Positions 1-6,748 of a stretch of 19,069 nt of DNA are shown here, one piece after another. The stretch is from Clostridia bacterium (GTDB lineage Bacteria; Bacillota; Clostridia; Christensenellales; Borkfalkiaceae): the NCBI GenBank assembly GCA_900769545.1, contig CAAGGZ010000058.1, forward strand, positions 1 through 19,069, given 5' to 3'. Numbering within the stretch: the stretch's first letter is position 1; each line of letters begins with the position of its first letter. The notes under the pieces are model-generated. The model ran no database searches and was not told the origin of the DNA. It worked only from the letters and a program-made list of their open reading frames with translations. A program made the translations under genes and the position numbers.

Positions 1-19
1 CACGACGCTCTTCCGATCT
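1..19 (+). other. Illumina sequencing adapter remnant
   Basis: The first 19 bases, CACGACGCTCTTCCGATCT, are identical to the 3' end of the standard Illumina TruSeq read-1 adapter. Genomic sequence appears to begin at base 20. The adapter interrupts the minus-strand gene that starts at 70, so codons of that gene beyond base 20 must not be translated. This is untrimmed library sequence at a contig edge. Confidence 0.95.
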
Positions 20-70
20 GCCTCTTTCCTCTAAAACGTCCTCTATTTTTTTCTTTTCCGTTTGTTCCAT
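20..70 (-). CDS. 5' fragment of a gene, possibly S24/S26 family peptidase
   Basis: An ATG at 70 lies 3 bases after the PqqD-like stop codon (TAA-GAT-ATG). The frame stays open for 17 codons, MEQTEKKKIEDVLEERG, until it runs into the adapter at 1..19. The tight spacing makes it a real downstream member of the operon. The segment resembling IEEVLEREG recalls the N-terminus of the small S24/S26 (signal-peptidase-like) proteins that often accompany PqqD and HPr-kinase-like genes in clostridia. That identification rests on only a few residues and on gene context, so it is tentative. The catalytic Ser and Lys motifs lie outside the window. The presence of a gene is fairly sure, its family is not. 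Confidence 0.5.
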
Positions 71-73
71 ATC

Positions 74-337
74 TTATTCTGCAAAACCGTTCTTGGTAAT
101 GATGTCCGCAAAACGTTCTACGTCTGCAAAAGCTCTTTCTCTATCAACGTCATATTCACCGCAGAGCGCGTCTACGCCTTCTTCAACGGTATGGTATTCG
201 CAGAAAAATTTCCATAAAAACGCTCCCGTTTGATTGAGATTGATCATTCCATGAAACTGTTTGCTCATTTCCCCTACGGGAACAACAACGCTTTCTCCGC
301 CAACAACACGGAGCACAAACCCTTTTTTAATTTTCAT
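74..337 (-). CDS. PqqD family (RRE-like) peptide-binding protein
   Basis: This 87-residue protein has the hallmarks of the PqqD / RiPP-recognition-element fold: an N-terminal beta-strand region (residues 5-30), the segment 'MINLNQTGAFLWKFF' (about 31-45) matching the family pattern 'LNxTGxxIWxxL', then a helical C-terminal half ending in 'ADIITKNGFAE'. PqqD proteins bind leader peptides of ribosomally made peptides and present them to modifying enzymes. The ATG at 337 is preceded by AAGGA, which overlaps the TAG stop of the HPr-kinase-like gene only 4 bases upstream, so the two are almost certainly co-translated. Together with the small secreted peptide at 1077..1250 this suggests peptide modification, but the substrate is not proven. 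Family assignment is firm, the specific role is inferred. Confidence 0.88.
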   Translation of the reverse strand: MKIKKGFVLRVVGGESVVVPVGEMSKQFHGMINLNQTGAFLWKFFCEYHTVEEGVDALCGEYDVDRERAFADVERFADIITKNGFAE

Positions 338-341
338 TATT

Positions 342-1064
342 CTATTCCTTTTTGCTTTGATAAGCTGTTTTTGTCATCTCTTCAAATGAAGTTTTTACTG
401 CCGCCTCGGATATATCGCACTTTAACAAATAAGCAGGAGTTACGGCAATCATTTGATCTAATAAATCCAACGTAGCTACCACGCTTTCTTCCTCTTGCGG
501 TAATAAAACCTGCGTAAACAAACGGTTGCTTGTTTCTGACGGTTCTAATTTTTTAATGGAATTCTCTTTTGCTTGCTCTAAAAAGCACAATCCTTTCAAC
601 GGAACGCTTGCATTACAACCCAGGCCTTCTTTCCCGTTCCACGGCGTACCGTAGACAATGAATTCCTTTCCGTTGAACTGCAAAATCGGTTTATCCCCGT
701 TAATGACACGTGTTCCGTCGATATATTCCAGCCAGAGCCGTGTGTGCGTGGATTTACCTGTACCGCTTCTGCCTAAAAACGCATATCCATCACCATTATA
801 TTCCAATACGGAAGCATGCAACAACAAGCGTTGTAAACGCGGTATTTGCAAACAAATACTGCGGTACAAACAAATATTCTCAATATAACCGTCTGAAAAA
901 TTCGGAGAATTTTTCTTCTCTTCCGCAAACTCCTCTTCAGTAACCGTTGCAATTAAATCAACGGGAGCCGTTTGATTTTTGGAAAGATATTTTTGACAAA
1001 ATTTTGTTGTATATGCGCATTTATTTTGTATATCAACACGCAAACCCGCAATATCGTAAATCAT
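342..1064 (-). CDS. HPr kinase-like P-loop protein (HprK C-terminal domain type)
   Basis: This 240-residue protein carries a P-loop, GRSGTGKST, at residues 98-106, preceded by 'LLHASVLEYNGDGYAFLG' and followed by 'INGDKP' (121-126) and 'YGTPWNGKEG' (about 138-147). These are typical of the HPr-kinase C-terminal domain family found beside PqqD genes. The N-terminal 80 residues are not the DRTGG-like domain of true HPr kinase, so it is unlikely to phosphorylate HPr. Relatives in lasso peptide clusters (PadeK and ThcoK type) phosphorylate a serine of the precursor. The start at 1064 has a weak AGGT upstream and lies 12 bases after the small peptide gene; PqqD follows after 4 bases. A serine kinase acting on the neighbouring serine-rich peptide is an attractive inference. 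The protein could also be a non-catalytic ATP-binding partner. Confidence 0.85.
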   Translation of the reverse strand: MIYDIAGLRVDIQNKCAYTTKFCQKYLSKNQTAPVDLIATVTEEEFAEEKKNSPNFSDGYIENICLYRSICLQIPRLQRLLLHASVLEYNGDGYAFLGRSGTGKSTHTRLWLEYIDGTRVINGDKPILQFNGKEFIVYGTPWNGKEGLGCNASVPLKGLCFLEQAKENSIKKLEPSETSNRLFTQVLLPQEEESVVATLDLLDQMIAVTPAYLLKCDISEAAVKTSFEEMTKTAYQSKKE

Positions 1065-1076
1065 AAAATACCTATA

Positions 1077-1250
1077 TCAATAATTATTTGTCCAACCGTC
1101 TTCATCGTAACTTTGCGCGGACGACGAACTGTCGCTGTTGTCCGAAGCTGTTACAAGCGTGATTGTCGTCGCTGCAATGAGTACAACAGCGAGCGAGCAA
1201 GCCAATATAATTATTAAATGTTTACGCTTTAAATTTAATTTTAATTTCAT
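1077..1250 (-). CDS. Small secreted or membrane peptide, candidate precursor (57 aa)
   Basis: An open frame of 57 codons starts with ATG at 1250 and ends with TGA at 1077..1079. An AAGAGGA ribosome site lies 6-7 bases upstream, and the start is 15 bases after the purB stop. The product begins with a basic segment (MKLKLNLKRKH), then one hydrophobic stretch at residues 12-34, then a tail of about 22 residues with seven serines, five acidic residues and an aromatic end (GWTNNY). V33-T34-A35 before S36 fits a signal peptidase I site; otherwise the protein is a single-span membrane peptide. It sits directly upstream of the HPr-kinase-like, PqqD-like and putative S24/S26 genes. I recognise no family. 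A precursor for that module is the natural inference. It may also be an unrelated small membrane protein. Confidence 0.72.
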   Translation of the reverse strand: MKLKLNLKRKHLIIILACSLAVVLIAATTITLVTASDNSDSSSSAQSYDEDGWTNNY

Positions 1251-1265
1251 AAGTATTCCTCTTGA

Positions 1266-2702
1266 TTAAACGCGAACGTCGCCCTTTTCCCCAAGCAAAT
1301 CTGCATGTTTTTCCAAAATCGGGTCGATTTCAGTCTCGATAAATTCTTTTGTTTGAGAAGGCGCTCTGCCAATGAATTTTTTCGCGTCGAGAATATCGTC
1401 GAGCTTATCCCAAACAGGTTTGAACATTTCATCCTTTTTAATGAGCTCGATTAAATTGTTTTCTCCGCCTTCTACTTTTACGTTTTTACCGGCTTCCATA
1501 GAAAGCACACGAATTTGTTCATGCAATTCCTGACGGTTGCCGCCCGCTTTTACACATTCCATCATAATGTTTTCCGTTGCCATAAACGGTAACTCAGCGC
1601 GAATGTGCTTTGCGATAACCTTATCGTATACAACAAGATTTTCCGCTACGTTCATATAAATATTCAAAATTGCGTCTACGGAAAGGAACGCTTGTGCGTT
1701 TACAATACGACGATTAGCCGAGTCGTCAAGCGTACGCTCAAACCACTGTGTGGAAGCCGTCAAAGCGCTGTTTACAGGCAAGGAAATTACATACCTTGCA
1801 AGAGCGCCAATACGTTCCGAACGCATAGGATTGCGCTTATACGCCATTGCCGAGGAGCCAATTTGATTCTTTTCAAAAGGTTCCTCGATTTCTTTCATAT
1901 TCTGTAAAATGCGAATATCATTAGAGAATTTATAGGCACTCTGCGCAATCTGCGAAAGTACGCACAATAAATTATAATCGAGCTTCCGTGGATACGTTTG
2001 ACCTGTTACGCCGTATACTTTATTGTAACCCACCTTCGCCACAACACGTTTTTGGAGCTCTTTTACCTTTTCTTCATCACCGTTGAAAAGCTCCATAAAG
2101 CTTGCCTGCGTACCCGTCGTGCCTTTTACGCCGCGAAGTCGAATACATTCTTTTGCGTGCATCAGGTTTTCATAGTCCATTTCCAAATCCTGAAGCCAAA
2201 GGGTTGCGCGTTTTCCAACTGTCGTGAGCTGCGCAGGTTGTAAATGTGTAAAGCCGAGCGTAGGCATATCTTTGTATGCCAAGGCAAATTTCTTCAACTT
2301 GTCCATTACGTTGACGAGCTTCTTTAAAATAATATCAAGCGCTTCGTCAAGCATAATGGCTTCCGCATTACAGTTTACAAAGCAACTGGTTGCGCCAAGG
2401 TGAATAATAGGCATTGCCTTTTTCGCATATTCCCCATACGCTTTTACGTGCGCCATTACGTCATGACGAACTTCCCTTTCATATTTTGCCGCCAAATCGT
2501 AATCAATATTTTCGGCGTACTGTTTGAGCTCGTCAACCTGTTCCTGCGTAATATTAAGCCCCAACTCCATTTCCGATTCAGCCAAAGCAATCCAAAGCTT
2601 TCTCCAAAGCTTAAAACGTTTTTCATCAGAAAAAGCGTGCTGCATTTCTTTGCTTGCATAACGGGTAATTAAAGGATTTGTATAAATGCTATTGTCTATC
2701 AT
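1266..2702 (-). CDS. purB: Adenylosuccinate lyase
   Basis: This lyase catalyses two fumarate-releasing steps of purine synthesis: SAICAR to AICAR, and adenylosuccinate to AMP. The 478-residue protein shows the superfamily signature GSSAMAYKRNPMR at residues 282-294, the flexible loop containing the catalytic serine. It also has HLGATS at 101-106 and THLQPAQ from 152, whose H153 is the likely general acid. The length and the HLGATSCF motif resemble the longer subtype that includes animal enzymes. The chosen start is the ATG at 2702, preceded by AGAGGTG at about 5 bases. A GTG six bases upstream overlaps that ribosome site and is less likely. It lies 9 bases after the cyclophilin gene and 15 before the small peptide gene, in the middle of one operon. 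Confidence 0.96.
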   Translation of the reverse strand: MIDNSIYTNPLITRYASKEMQHAFSDEKRFKLWRKLWIALAESEMELGLNITQEQVDELKQYAENIDYDLAAKYEREVRHDVMAHVKAYGEYAKKAMPIIHLGATSCFVNCNAEAIMLDEALDIILKKLVNVMDKLKKFALAYKDMPTLGFTHLQPAQLTTVGKRATLWLQDLEMDYENLMHAKECIRLRGVKGTTGTQASFMELFNGDEEKVKELQKRVVAKVGYNKVYGVTGQTYPRKLDYNLLCVLSQIAQSAYKFSNDIRILQNMKEIEEPFEKNQIGSSAMAYKRNPMRSERIGALARYVISLPVNSALTASTQWFERTLDDSANRRIVNAQAFLSVDAILNIYMNVAENLVVYDKVIAKHIRAELPFMATENIMMECVKAGGNRQELHEQIRVLSMEAGKNVKVEGGENNLIELIKKDEMFKPVWDKLDDILDAKKFIGRAPSQTKEFIETEIDPILEKHADLLGEKGDVRV

Positions 2703-2711
2703 AATCACCTC

Positions 2712-3230
2712 TTAAGCCTTGATAGGCTCTGCATACGTTTCGCCAAACGTTTCTGCTGTAACCGATTTTATCTTTTGTTCTTCATAAGGTTTATCATACC
2801 AATCTGTTTTGGTTTCGGCAATCGAATCAACCGTTTCCATACCTTCAATAACTTTACCGAATCCCGCATATTGCCCATCGAGATAATCCGCATCCTCGTG
2901 CATTACGAAAAATTGAGAACCTGCGGAGTCGGGATGTTGCGCTCTTGCCATGGACAAAACGCCACGAACGTGCGCAATATCGTTTTGGGTAAAGCCGTTT
3001 CCGGAAAATTCGCCCTTAATGTGATAACCAGGGCCGCCCGTACCCGTGCCGTTGGGATCGCCGCCTTGAATCATAAAACCTGCGATGACACGGTGAAAAA
3101 TCAAACCGTTATAATAGCCTTTATTCACCAAAGATAAAAAGTTATTTACCGTATTGGGAGCTTTTTCAGGGTAAAGCTCCGCCTTAAAAGTTTTTCCGTT
3201 TTCCATTTCAAAAGTAACGATAGGATTCAT
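2712..3230 (-). CDS. Peptidyl-prolyl cis-trans isomerase, cyclophilin type
   Basis: This 172-residue cytosolic cyclophilin interconverts cis and trans proline peptide bonds. Family motifs are complete: FHRV with catalytic R47, FMIQGGDP at 52-59, GTGTGGPGY, and SAGSQFF at 102-108. No signal peptide or membrane segment is visible, so it is a single-domain cytoplasmic enzyme. The best start is the ATG at 3230, with AAGGAG 8-9 bases upstream. An in-frame GTG at 3239 lies inside that ribosome site and is rejected. It sits between the dCMP deaminase (13 bases upstream) and purB (9 bases downstream) and should share their transcript. Confidence 0.95.
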   Translation of the reverse strand: MNPIVTFEMENGKTFKAELYPEKAPNTVNNFLSLVNKGYYNGLIFHRVIAGFMIQGGDPNGTGTGGPGYHIKGEFSGNGFTQNDIAHVRGVLSMARAQHPDSAGSQFFVMHEDADYLDGQYAGFGKVIEGMETVDSIAETKTDWYDKPYEEQKIKSVTAETFGETYAEPIKA

Positions 3231-3243
3231 AATATACACTCCT

Positions 3244-3699
3244 TTATTCTTCGTATTTTTCTACTTTAACGTTGGCTTCATTGAAAAGCTGCAACGAAAA
3301 TTCATCGGGATAGCCATTTTTATAAACAACACGAGTAATCCCCGCATTGATAATAATTTTTGCGCATATTACGCAAGGTTGATGCGTACAGTAAAGCGTT
3401 GCGCCGTTTATGTTTATGCCGTATTTTGCGGCTTGGACAATGGCATTTTGTTCTGCGTGAACCGCAAAACAAAGCTCGTGCTGTGTGCCGCTGGGAATTT
3501 GCAATTTTCTACGCAAACATTCCCCTTTCTCTTCACAACTTTTAATTCCAGCAGGCGCGCCGTTGTAGCCCGTTGTCATCACTCGTTTATCTTTTACGAT
3601 GATTGCCCCGACATGGCGGTTTTCCTGATAACAACTCGACCAGTTGGCTACCGTTTCCGTCAGTTCCATAAAACGTTTGTCCCATTTATTCGCCGACAT
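3244..3699 (-). CDS. Deoxycytidylate (dCMP) deaminase, ComEB type
   Basis: The enzyme deaminates dCMP to dUMP, feeding thymidylate synthesis. The zinc-dependent cytidine deaminase motifs are present: HAE at residues 81-83 (zinc-ligand histidine and proton-shuttling glutamate) and PCVIC at 108-112 (C109 and C112). The cysteine-bearing segment 'CEEKGECLRRK' and 'HELC' preceding HAE are characteristic of the ComEB/dCMP deaminase branch. The start at 3699 (MSANKWD) is chosen because AAGGAG lies about 9 bases upstream. The longer frame from ATG 3720 places that ribosome site inside the gene and has none of its own. This is the first gene of the operon behind the promoter at 3735..3763, giving a 5' leader of about 30 bases. 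Confidence 0.94.
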   Translation of the reverse strand: MSANKWDKRFMELTETVANWSSCYQENRHVGAIIVKDKRVMTTGYNGAPAGIKSCEEKGECLRRKLQIPSGTQHELCFAVHAEQNAIVQAAKYGININGATLYCTHQPCVICAKIIINAGITRVVYKNGYPDEFSLQLFNEANVKVEKYEE

Positions 3700-3734
3700 A
3701 AAACAATTCTCCTTATACATAATATAACAGTATA

Positions 3735-3763
3735 ATTATAGCACGTTTTTTTGTGAAAATCAA
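3735..3763 (-). promoter_or_regulatory. Sigma-A-type promoter of the dCMP deaminase-purB operon
   Basis: On the minus strand there is TTGATT (3758..3763), a 17-base spacer, and TATAAT (3735..3740) preceded by TG. This is close to the vegetative consensus. It lies 36 bases upstream of the chosen start of the dCMP deaminase, and no other equally good promoter was seen before the end of the operon. It therefore probably drives all the way to the left edge. Confidence 0.8.
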
Positions 3764-3845
3764 TTCTTTGTAAGACATTTCTTTTTAAATGATAAATTAT
3801 TAAGATATTTTTTCAAAATTTTACCAAATTTTCCTTTTTTCCTGT

Positions 3846-3873
3846 TTGATATACACTTCAAACTGTTTATAAT
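3846..3873 (+). promoter_or_regulatory. Sigma-A-type promoter of groESL
   Basis: TTGATA (3846..3851), a 16-base spacer and TATAAT (3868..3873) form a good vegetative promoter, with transcription expected to start near 3880. It gives groES a leader of about 57 bases that contains the palindrome at 3890..3911. Confidence 0.78.
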
Positions 3874-3889
3874 ATATGCGTACAAAAAA

Positions 3890-3911
3890 TTGACGAATTG
3901 AAATTCGTTAA
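3890..3911 (+). promoter_or_regulatory. Palindrome in the groESL leader, possible operator
   Basis: The core ACGAATT (3893..3899) and AATTCGT (3902..3908) form a perfect inverted repeat with a two-base centre. Two further pairs, with one mismatch, extend the arms to 10 bases (3890..3899 and 3902..3911). It lies roughly 10-30 bases downstream of the predicted transcription start, where a repressor operator would be expected. It is not the CIRCE sequence (TTAGCACTC-N9-GAGTGCTAA) bound by HrcA, nor a CtsR heptad repeat. As RNA it could form a short hairpin with a UGAA loop instead. The function is inferred only from position and symmetry. Confidence 0.5.
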
Positions 3912-3936
3912 AACCATATTCGGAGGATATATAGTT

Positions 3937-4224
3937 ATGAATATCAAACCTTTATTCGACAAAGTAGTCGTAGAAAGCGTAACCGTTGAAGAAAAAACCA
4001 AGAGCGGTTTCTTTCTTCCCTCTTCCGCTCAGGAAAAGTCTCAAACCTGCCGCGTAGTTGCAGTTGGTCCTGGCGGTATTATTGACGGTAAAGAAATTGT
4101 TATGCAGGTAAAAGTTGGCGATAAGGTGCTCTGCGCACAATATGCTGGTTCCGACTTTAAAGTAGACGGAAAAGAATTCACCATTTTAAAACAGAGCGAC
4201 ATTCTCGCAGTTGTAGAAGACTAA
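3937..4224 (+). CDS. groES: Co-chaperonin GroES
   Basis: The 95-residue protein has the usual GroES length and pattern: MNIKPLFDKV at the start, the mobile loop region EEKTKSGFFLPSSAQEKSQ, VVAVGPGG, and the C-terminal AGSDFKVDGKEFTILKQSDILAV. It forms the heptameric lid of the GroEL folding chamber in the cytoplasm. The ATG at 3937 is supported by GGAGG at 3922..3926; the frame extends upstream only through a TTG at 3898 that lies within the palindrome and lacks a ribosome site. groEL follows after 28 bases. In most Bacillota this operon is repressed by HrcA at CIRCE; no CIRCE is present here. Confidence 0.98.
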   Translation: MNIKPLFDKVVVESVTVEEKTKSGFFLPSSAQEKSQTCRVVAVGPGGIIDGKEIVMQVKVGDKVLCAQYAGSDFKVDGKEFTILKQSDILAVVED

Positions 4225-4252
4225 ATAGAATCAGTTAAGGAGAGAAATCATT

Positions 4253-5881
4253 ATGGCAAAACAAATTAAATACGGCGAAGACGCCCGCAAAGCGTTGGAA
4301 GCCGGCGTAAACGTACTTGCAGATACCGTTAAAATCACCCTTGGCCCTAAAGGCAGAAACGTTGTGTTAGATAAAAAATTCGGAGCTCCCCTCATCACGA
4401 ACGACGGTGTAACAATCGCTAAAGAAATCGAGCTCAACGATCCCTTTGAAAATATGGGTGCGCAACTTGTAAAAGAAGTATCTACAAAGACCAACGACGT
4501 TGCGGGCGACGGCACGACGACCGCTGTTGTTTTGGCGCAAGCAATTGTTAGAGAAGGCTTGAAAAACCTTGCAGCTGGCGCAAATCCCGTTATCTTGAAG
4601 GATGGTATTAAAAAGGCCGTGGACGCTACGGTAGAACATTTGAAGAGCATTTCCAAATCCGTGGAAAGTCCTAAGGCAATCGAGCAAGTAGCCGCTATTT
4701 CCGCAGGAGATCCTGAAGTTGGCTCTTTGATTGCAAAAGCAATGGAAATTGTTGGTAAAGACGGCGTTATTACCGTAGAAGAAGGTAAATCTATGAATAC
4801 GGAATTGAATACCGTTGAAGGTATGCAGTTCGACCGCGGTTACGCTTCTGCGTACATGGTAACGAATACGGATAAAATGGAAGCCGTACTTGAAAACCCC
4901 TATATTTTAATTACCGATAAGAAAATTTCCAGCTTGCAGGAAATTCTTCCTGTAATCGAACCCCTTGCTCAACAAGGCGCTAAATTGCTCATTATCGCTG
5001 AGGATGTAGAAGGCGACGCTTTGGCTGCCCTCATCGTTAATAAATTAAAAGGCGTATTCAATTCCGTTGCAGTAAAAGCTCCTGGATTTGGCGACAGAAG
5101 AAAAGAAATGCTCCGTGATATTGCAATCTTGACGGGTGGCGAAGTTATCTCCTCTGATTTGGGGCTTGAGTTTAAAGAAGTTACGCCTAATATGTTGGGT
5201 AGAGCGGCAACCGTACGCATCGATAAAGAAAACACGACTATCGTTGGCGGCGCAGGCGATCCTTCTGCTATTAAAGACCGTATCGCATCTATCAAATCTC
5301 AAATTGCAGAAACGAAGTCTGATTATGATAGAGAAAAATTACAGGAACGTCTTGCAAAACTTGCAGGCGGTGTTGCAGTTATCAGCGTAGGCGCTGCAAC
5401 CGAAGTTGAAATGAAAGAAAAGAAATTGCGTATTGACGACGCTTTGGCGGCTACGAGAGCTGCTGTGGAAGAAGGTTACGTTCCTGGTGGCGGTAGCGCA
5501 CTCCTCTCTGCAATCCCTAACGTTAAGAAGTTAGTTTCTTCTATGAACGGCGATGAAAAGACGGGGGCTTCCATCGTTTTGAAAGCTTTGGAAGAACCTA
5601 TCAGACAAATTGCTAAGAATGCAGGTCTTGACGGATCGGTTATCGTTGATAAAGTTATCAACGCGAGAAAAGCAAACTATGGCTTTGACGCGCTTAACAA
5701 CAAATATTGCGATATGGTAGAATGCGGTATCATCGACCCCACGAAAGTTACCCGTTCCGTATTGCAAAACGCAGCGTCGGTTGCATCTACGTTGCTTACG
5801 ACGGAAAGCATTGTAACCGATATTCCTACCCCTCCTGCGCCTATGGCTCCCGGTGGCGGTGATATGGGCGGTATGTATTGA
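4253..5881 (+). CDS. groEL: Chaperonin GroEL
   Basis: This 542-residue protein is a full-length group I chaperonin that folds proteins in an ATP-driven double ring. Characteristic stretches include ADTVKITLGPKGRNVVLDK, the ATP-binding GDGTTT at about 86-91, the apical-domain segment 'KAPGFGDRRKEML', AAVEEGYVPGGG, and the flexible Gly-Met tail ending GGDMGGMY. The start ATG at 4253 has AAGGAGAG upstream. The gene forms an operon with groES and ends just before a strong bidirectional terminator. No unusual substitutions were noticed. Confidence 0.98.
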   Translation: MAKQIKYGEDARKALEAGVNVLADTVKITLGPKGRNVVLDKKFGAPLITNDGVTIAKEIELNDPFENMGAQLVKEVSTKTNDVAGDGTTTAVVLAQAIVREGLKNLAAGANPVILKDGIKKAVDATVEHLKSISKSVESPKAIEQVAAISAGDPEVGSLIAKAMEIVGKDGVITVEEGKSMNTELNTVEGMQFDRGYASAYMVTNTDKMEAVLENPYILITDKKISSLQEILPVIEPLAQQGAKLLIIAEDVEGDALAALIVNKLKGVFNSVAVKAPGFGDRRKEMLRDIAILTGGEVISSDLGLEFKEVTPNMLGRAATVRIDKENTTIVGGAGDPSAIKDRIASIKSQIAETKSDYDREKLQERLAKLAGGVAVISVGAATEVEMKEKKLRIDDALAATRAAVEEGYVPGGGSALLSAIPNVKKLVSSMNGDEKTGASIVLKALEEPIRQIAKNAGLDGSVIVDKVINARKANYGFDALNNKYCDMVECGIIDPTKVTRSVLQNAASVASTLLTTESIVTDIPTPPAPMAPGGGDMGGMY

Positions 5882-5922
5882 TAATGTCATTCAGAATTTA
5901 TTTTCTGATGAACCTCCTCTAT

Positions 5923-5956
5923 GTAAAAGAGCGACTGTTTTCAGTCGCTCTTTTAC
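5923..5956. terminator. Bidirectional terminator between groEL and spo0A
   Basis: A perfect 15-base-pair stem (5923..5937 with 5942..5956) surrounds a TTTT loop. The stem has a GC-rich middle (GAGCGACTG) and an outer A4/T4 tract, so a T-run follows the GC stem on either strand. It closes groESL on the plus strand and spo0A on the minus strand, whose stop codon is 4 bases away. Confidence 0.9.
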
Positions 5957-5960
5957 CATT

Positions 5961-6722
5961 TTAACCCATATTTTCCAAAATCAATTTATCTGCTACGAGC
6001 GCAATAAACTCACTATTCGTAGGCTTTTCTGCGCCGAGATAAATACGCGCGCCGAATATTGCGTTGATGGCGTCAATTCTACCTCTGTTCCACGCCACTT
6101 CAATGGCGTGACGGATTGCTCGTTCCACTTTGCTTGCCGTTGTCTCAAAATGTTTGGCAATGGATGGATACAGTTCCTTCGTTACACTATTGATAATGTA
6201 CGGGTGCTCTATCGTCATTTTAATGCCCTCACGCAAATAAGCATATCCCTTGATATGCGGCGGAATACCGATAGAAATAAAGATTTCGCTTATTTTTTCT
6301 TCAATGGTAGCAGGACGTTTCTTGGAAATCGCGTCCTCTTTATTTGTGTTAGACGCATCTTTCAATAAATCTTTAATACGCTGCACCGCAGTCGCCACCG
6401 TAAACGGTTTTACAAGGTAATAGGAAGCGCCTTCTTCCATAGCTTTATCTATCAAGGAATCATTGGCGTTACCGCAAATAAGAAACTTTGTATTAGGTAA
6501 TTGTTTTTTAGCTGCTTGCATAACGCCGCAACCGTCCGTTCCCTTTAAGAACATTGCCATAATAACTAAGTCCGGTTTTTCTTGCAAAATTTGCTTAATG
6601 CCCTCGTCCCCGTCTTCACCTCCGTAAAGAACATTAAATTCGTCCGTTTCTTCAAGAGCGGTTTTTAATTGTTCTACTACTGCTTTGTTAGATTCAAGAA
6701 TGATAATTGAATTCTTGTACAT
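5961..6722 (-). CDS. spo0A: Spo0A-like response regulator with degenerate receiver domain
   Basis: The C-terminal domain (about 138-253) is unmistakably Spo0A: IGIPPHIKGYAYLREGI, INSVTKELYPSIAKHF, the recognition-helix region with VERAIRHAIEVAWNRG at 199-214, and KPTNSEFIALVADKL. It binds 0A boxes and in relatives controls entry into sporulation. The N-terminal receiver (1-120) keeps the fold and K105-P-F but not the phosphorylation chemistry. The phosphoacceptor, D56 in B. subtilis, is A56 (codon GCA). The acidic pair D10/D11 is E10/S11, and the conserved Thr/Ser position near 83-84 is Cys-Gly. Phosphorelay activation is therefore unlikely. The length of 253 is slightly below the usual 265 or so. 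The start ATG at 6722 has GGAGGAG upstream. The gene is monocistronic, with 0A boxes at its own promoter. Confidence 0.95.
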   Translation of the reverse strand: MYKNSIIILESNKAVVEQLKTALEETDEFNVLYGGEDGDEGIKQILQEKPDLVIMAMFLKGTDGCGVMQAAKKQLPNTKFLICGNANDSLIDKAMEEGASYYLVKPFTVATAVQRIKDLLKDASNTNKEDAISKKRPATIEEKISEIFISIGIPPHIKGYAYLREGIKMTIEHPYIINSVTKELYPSIAKHFETTASKVERAIRHAIEVAWNRGRIDAINAIFGARIYLGAEKPTNSEFIALVADKLILENMG

Positions 6723-6748
6723 AATCTTGCTCCTCCATATATAAGTAT

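Noticed and set aside
992..1000. A TTTGACAAA sequence matching the 0A box on the minus strand.
   Set aside because: It lies inside the HPr-kinase-like coding region and encodes part of KFCQKY; a chance match in AT-rich coding DNA is more likely than regulation.
3700..3720. Upstream ATG at 3720 for the dCMP deaminase.
   Set aside because: It has no ribosome site and would place AAGGAG within the coding region; the ATG at 3699 is correctly spaced.
3898..3936. Longer GroES frame from TTG at 3898.
   Set aside because: The TTG is within the leader palindrome and has no ribosome site; the ATG at 3937 with GGAGG gives the normal 95-residue GroES.
3720..3936. CIRCE element or CtsR box upstream of groES.
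   Set aside because: Looked for TTAGCACTC/GAGTGCTAA and GGTCAAA-type repeats on both strands of the gap and saw neither.
4231..4687. Long minus-strand open frames opposite groEL.
   Set aside because: They are antisense shadows of a highly conserved gene, with no ribosome site and no recognisable protein features.
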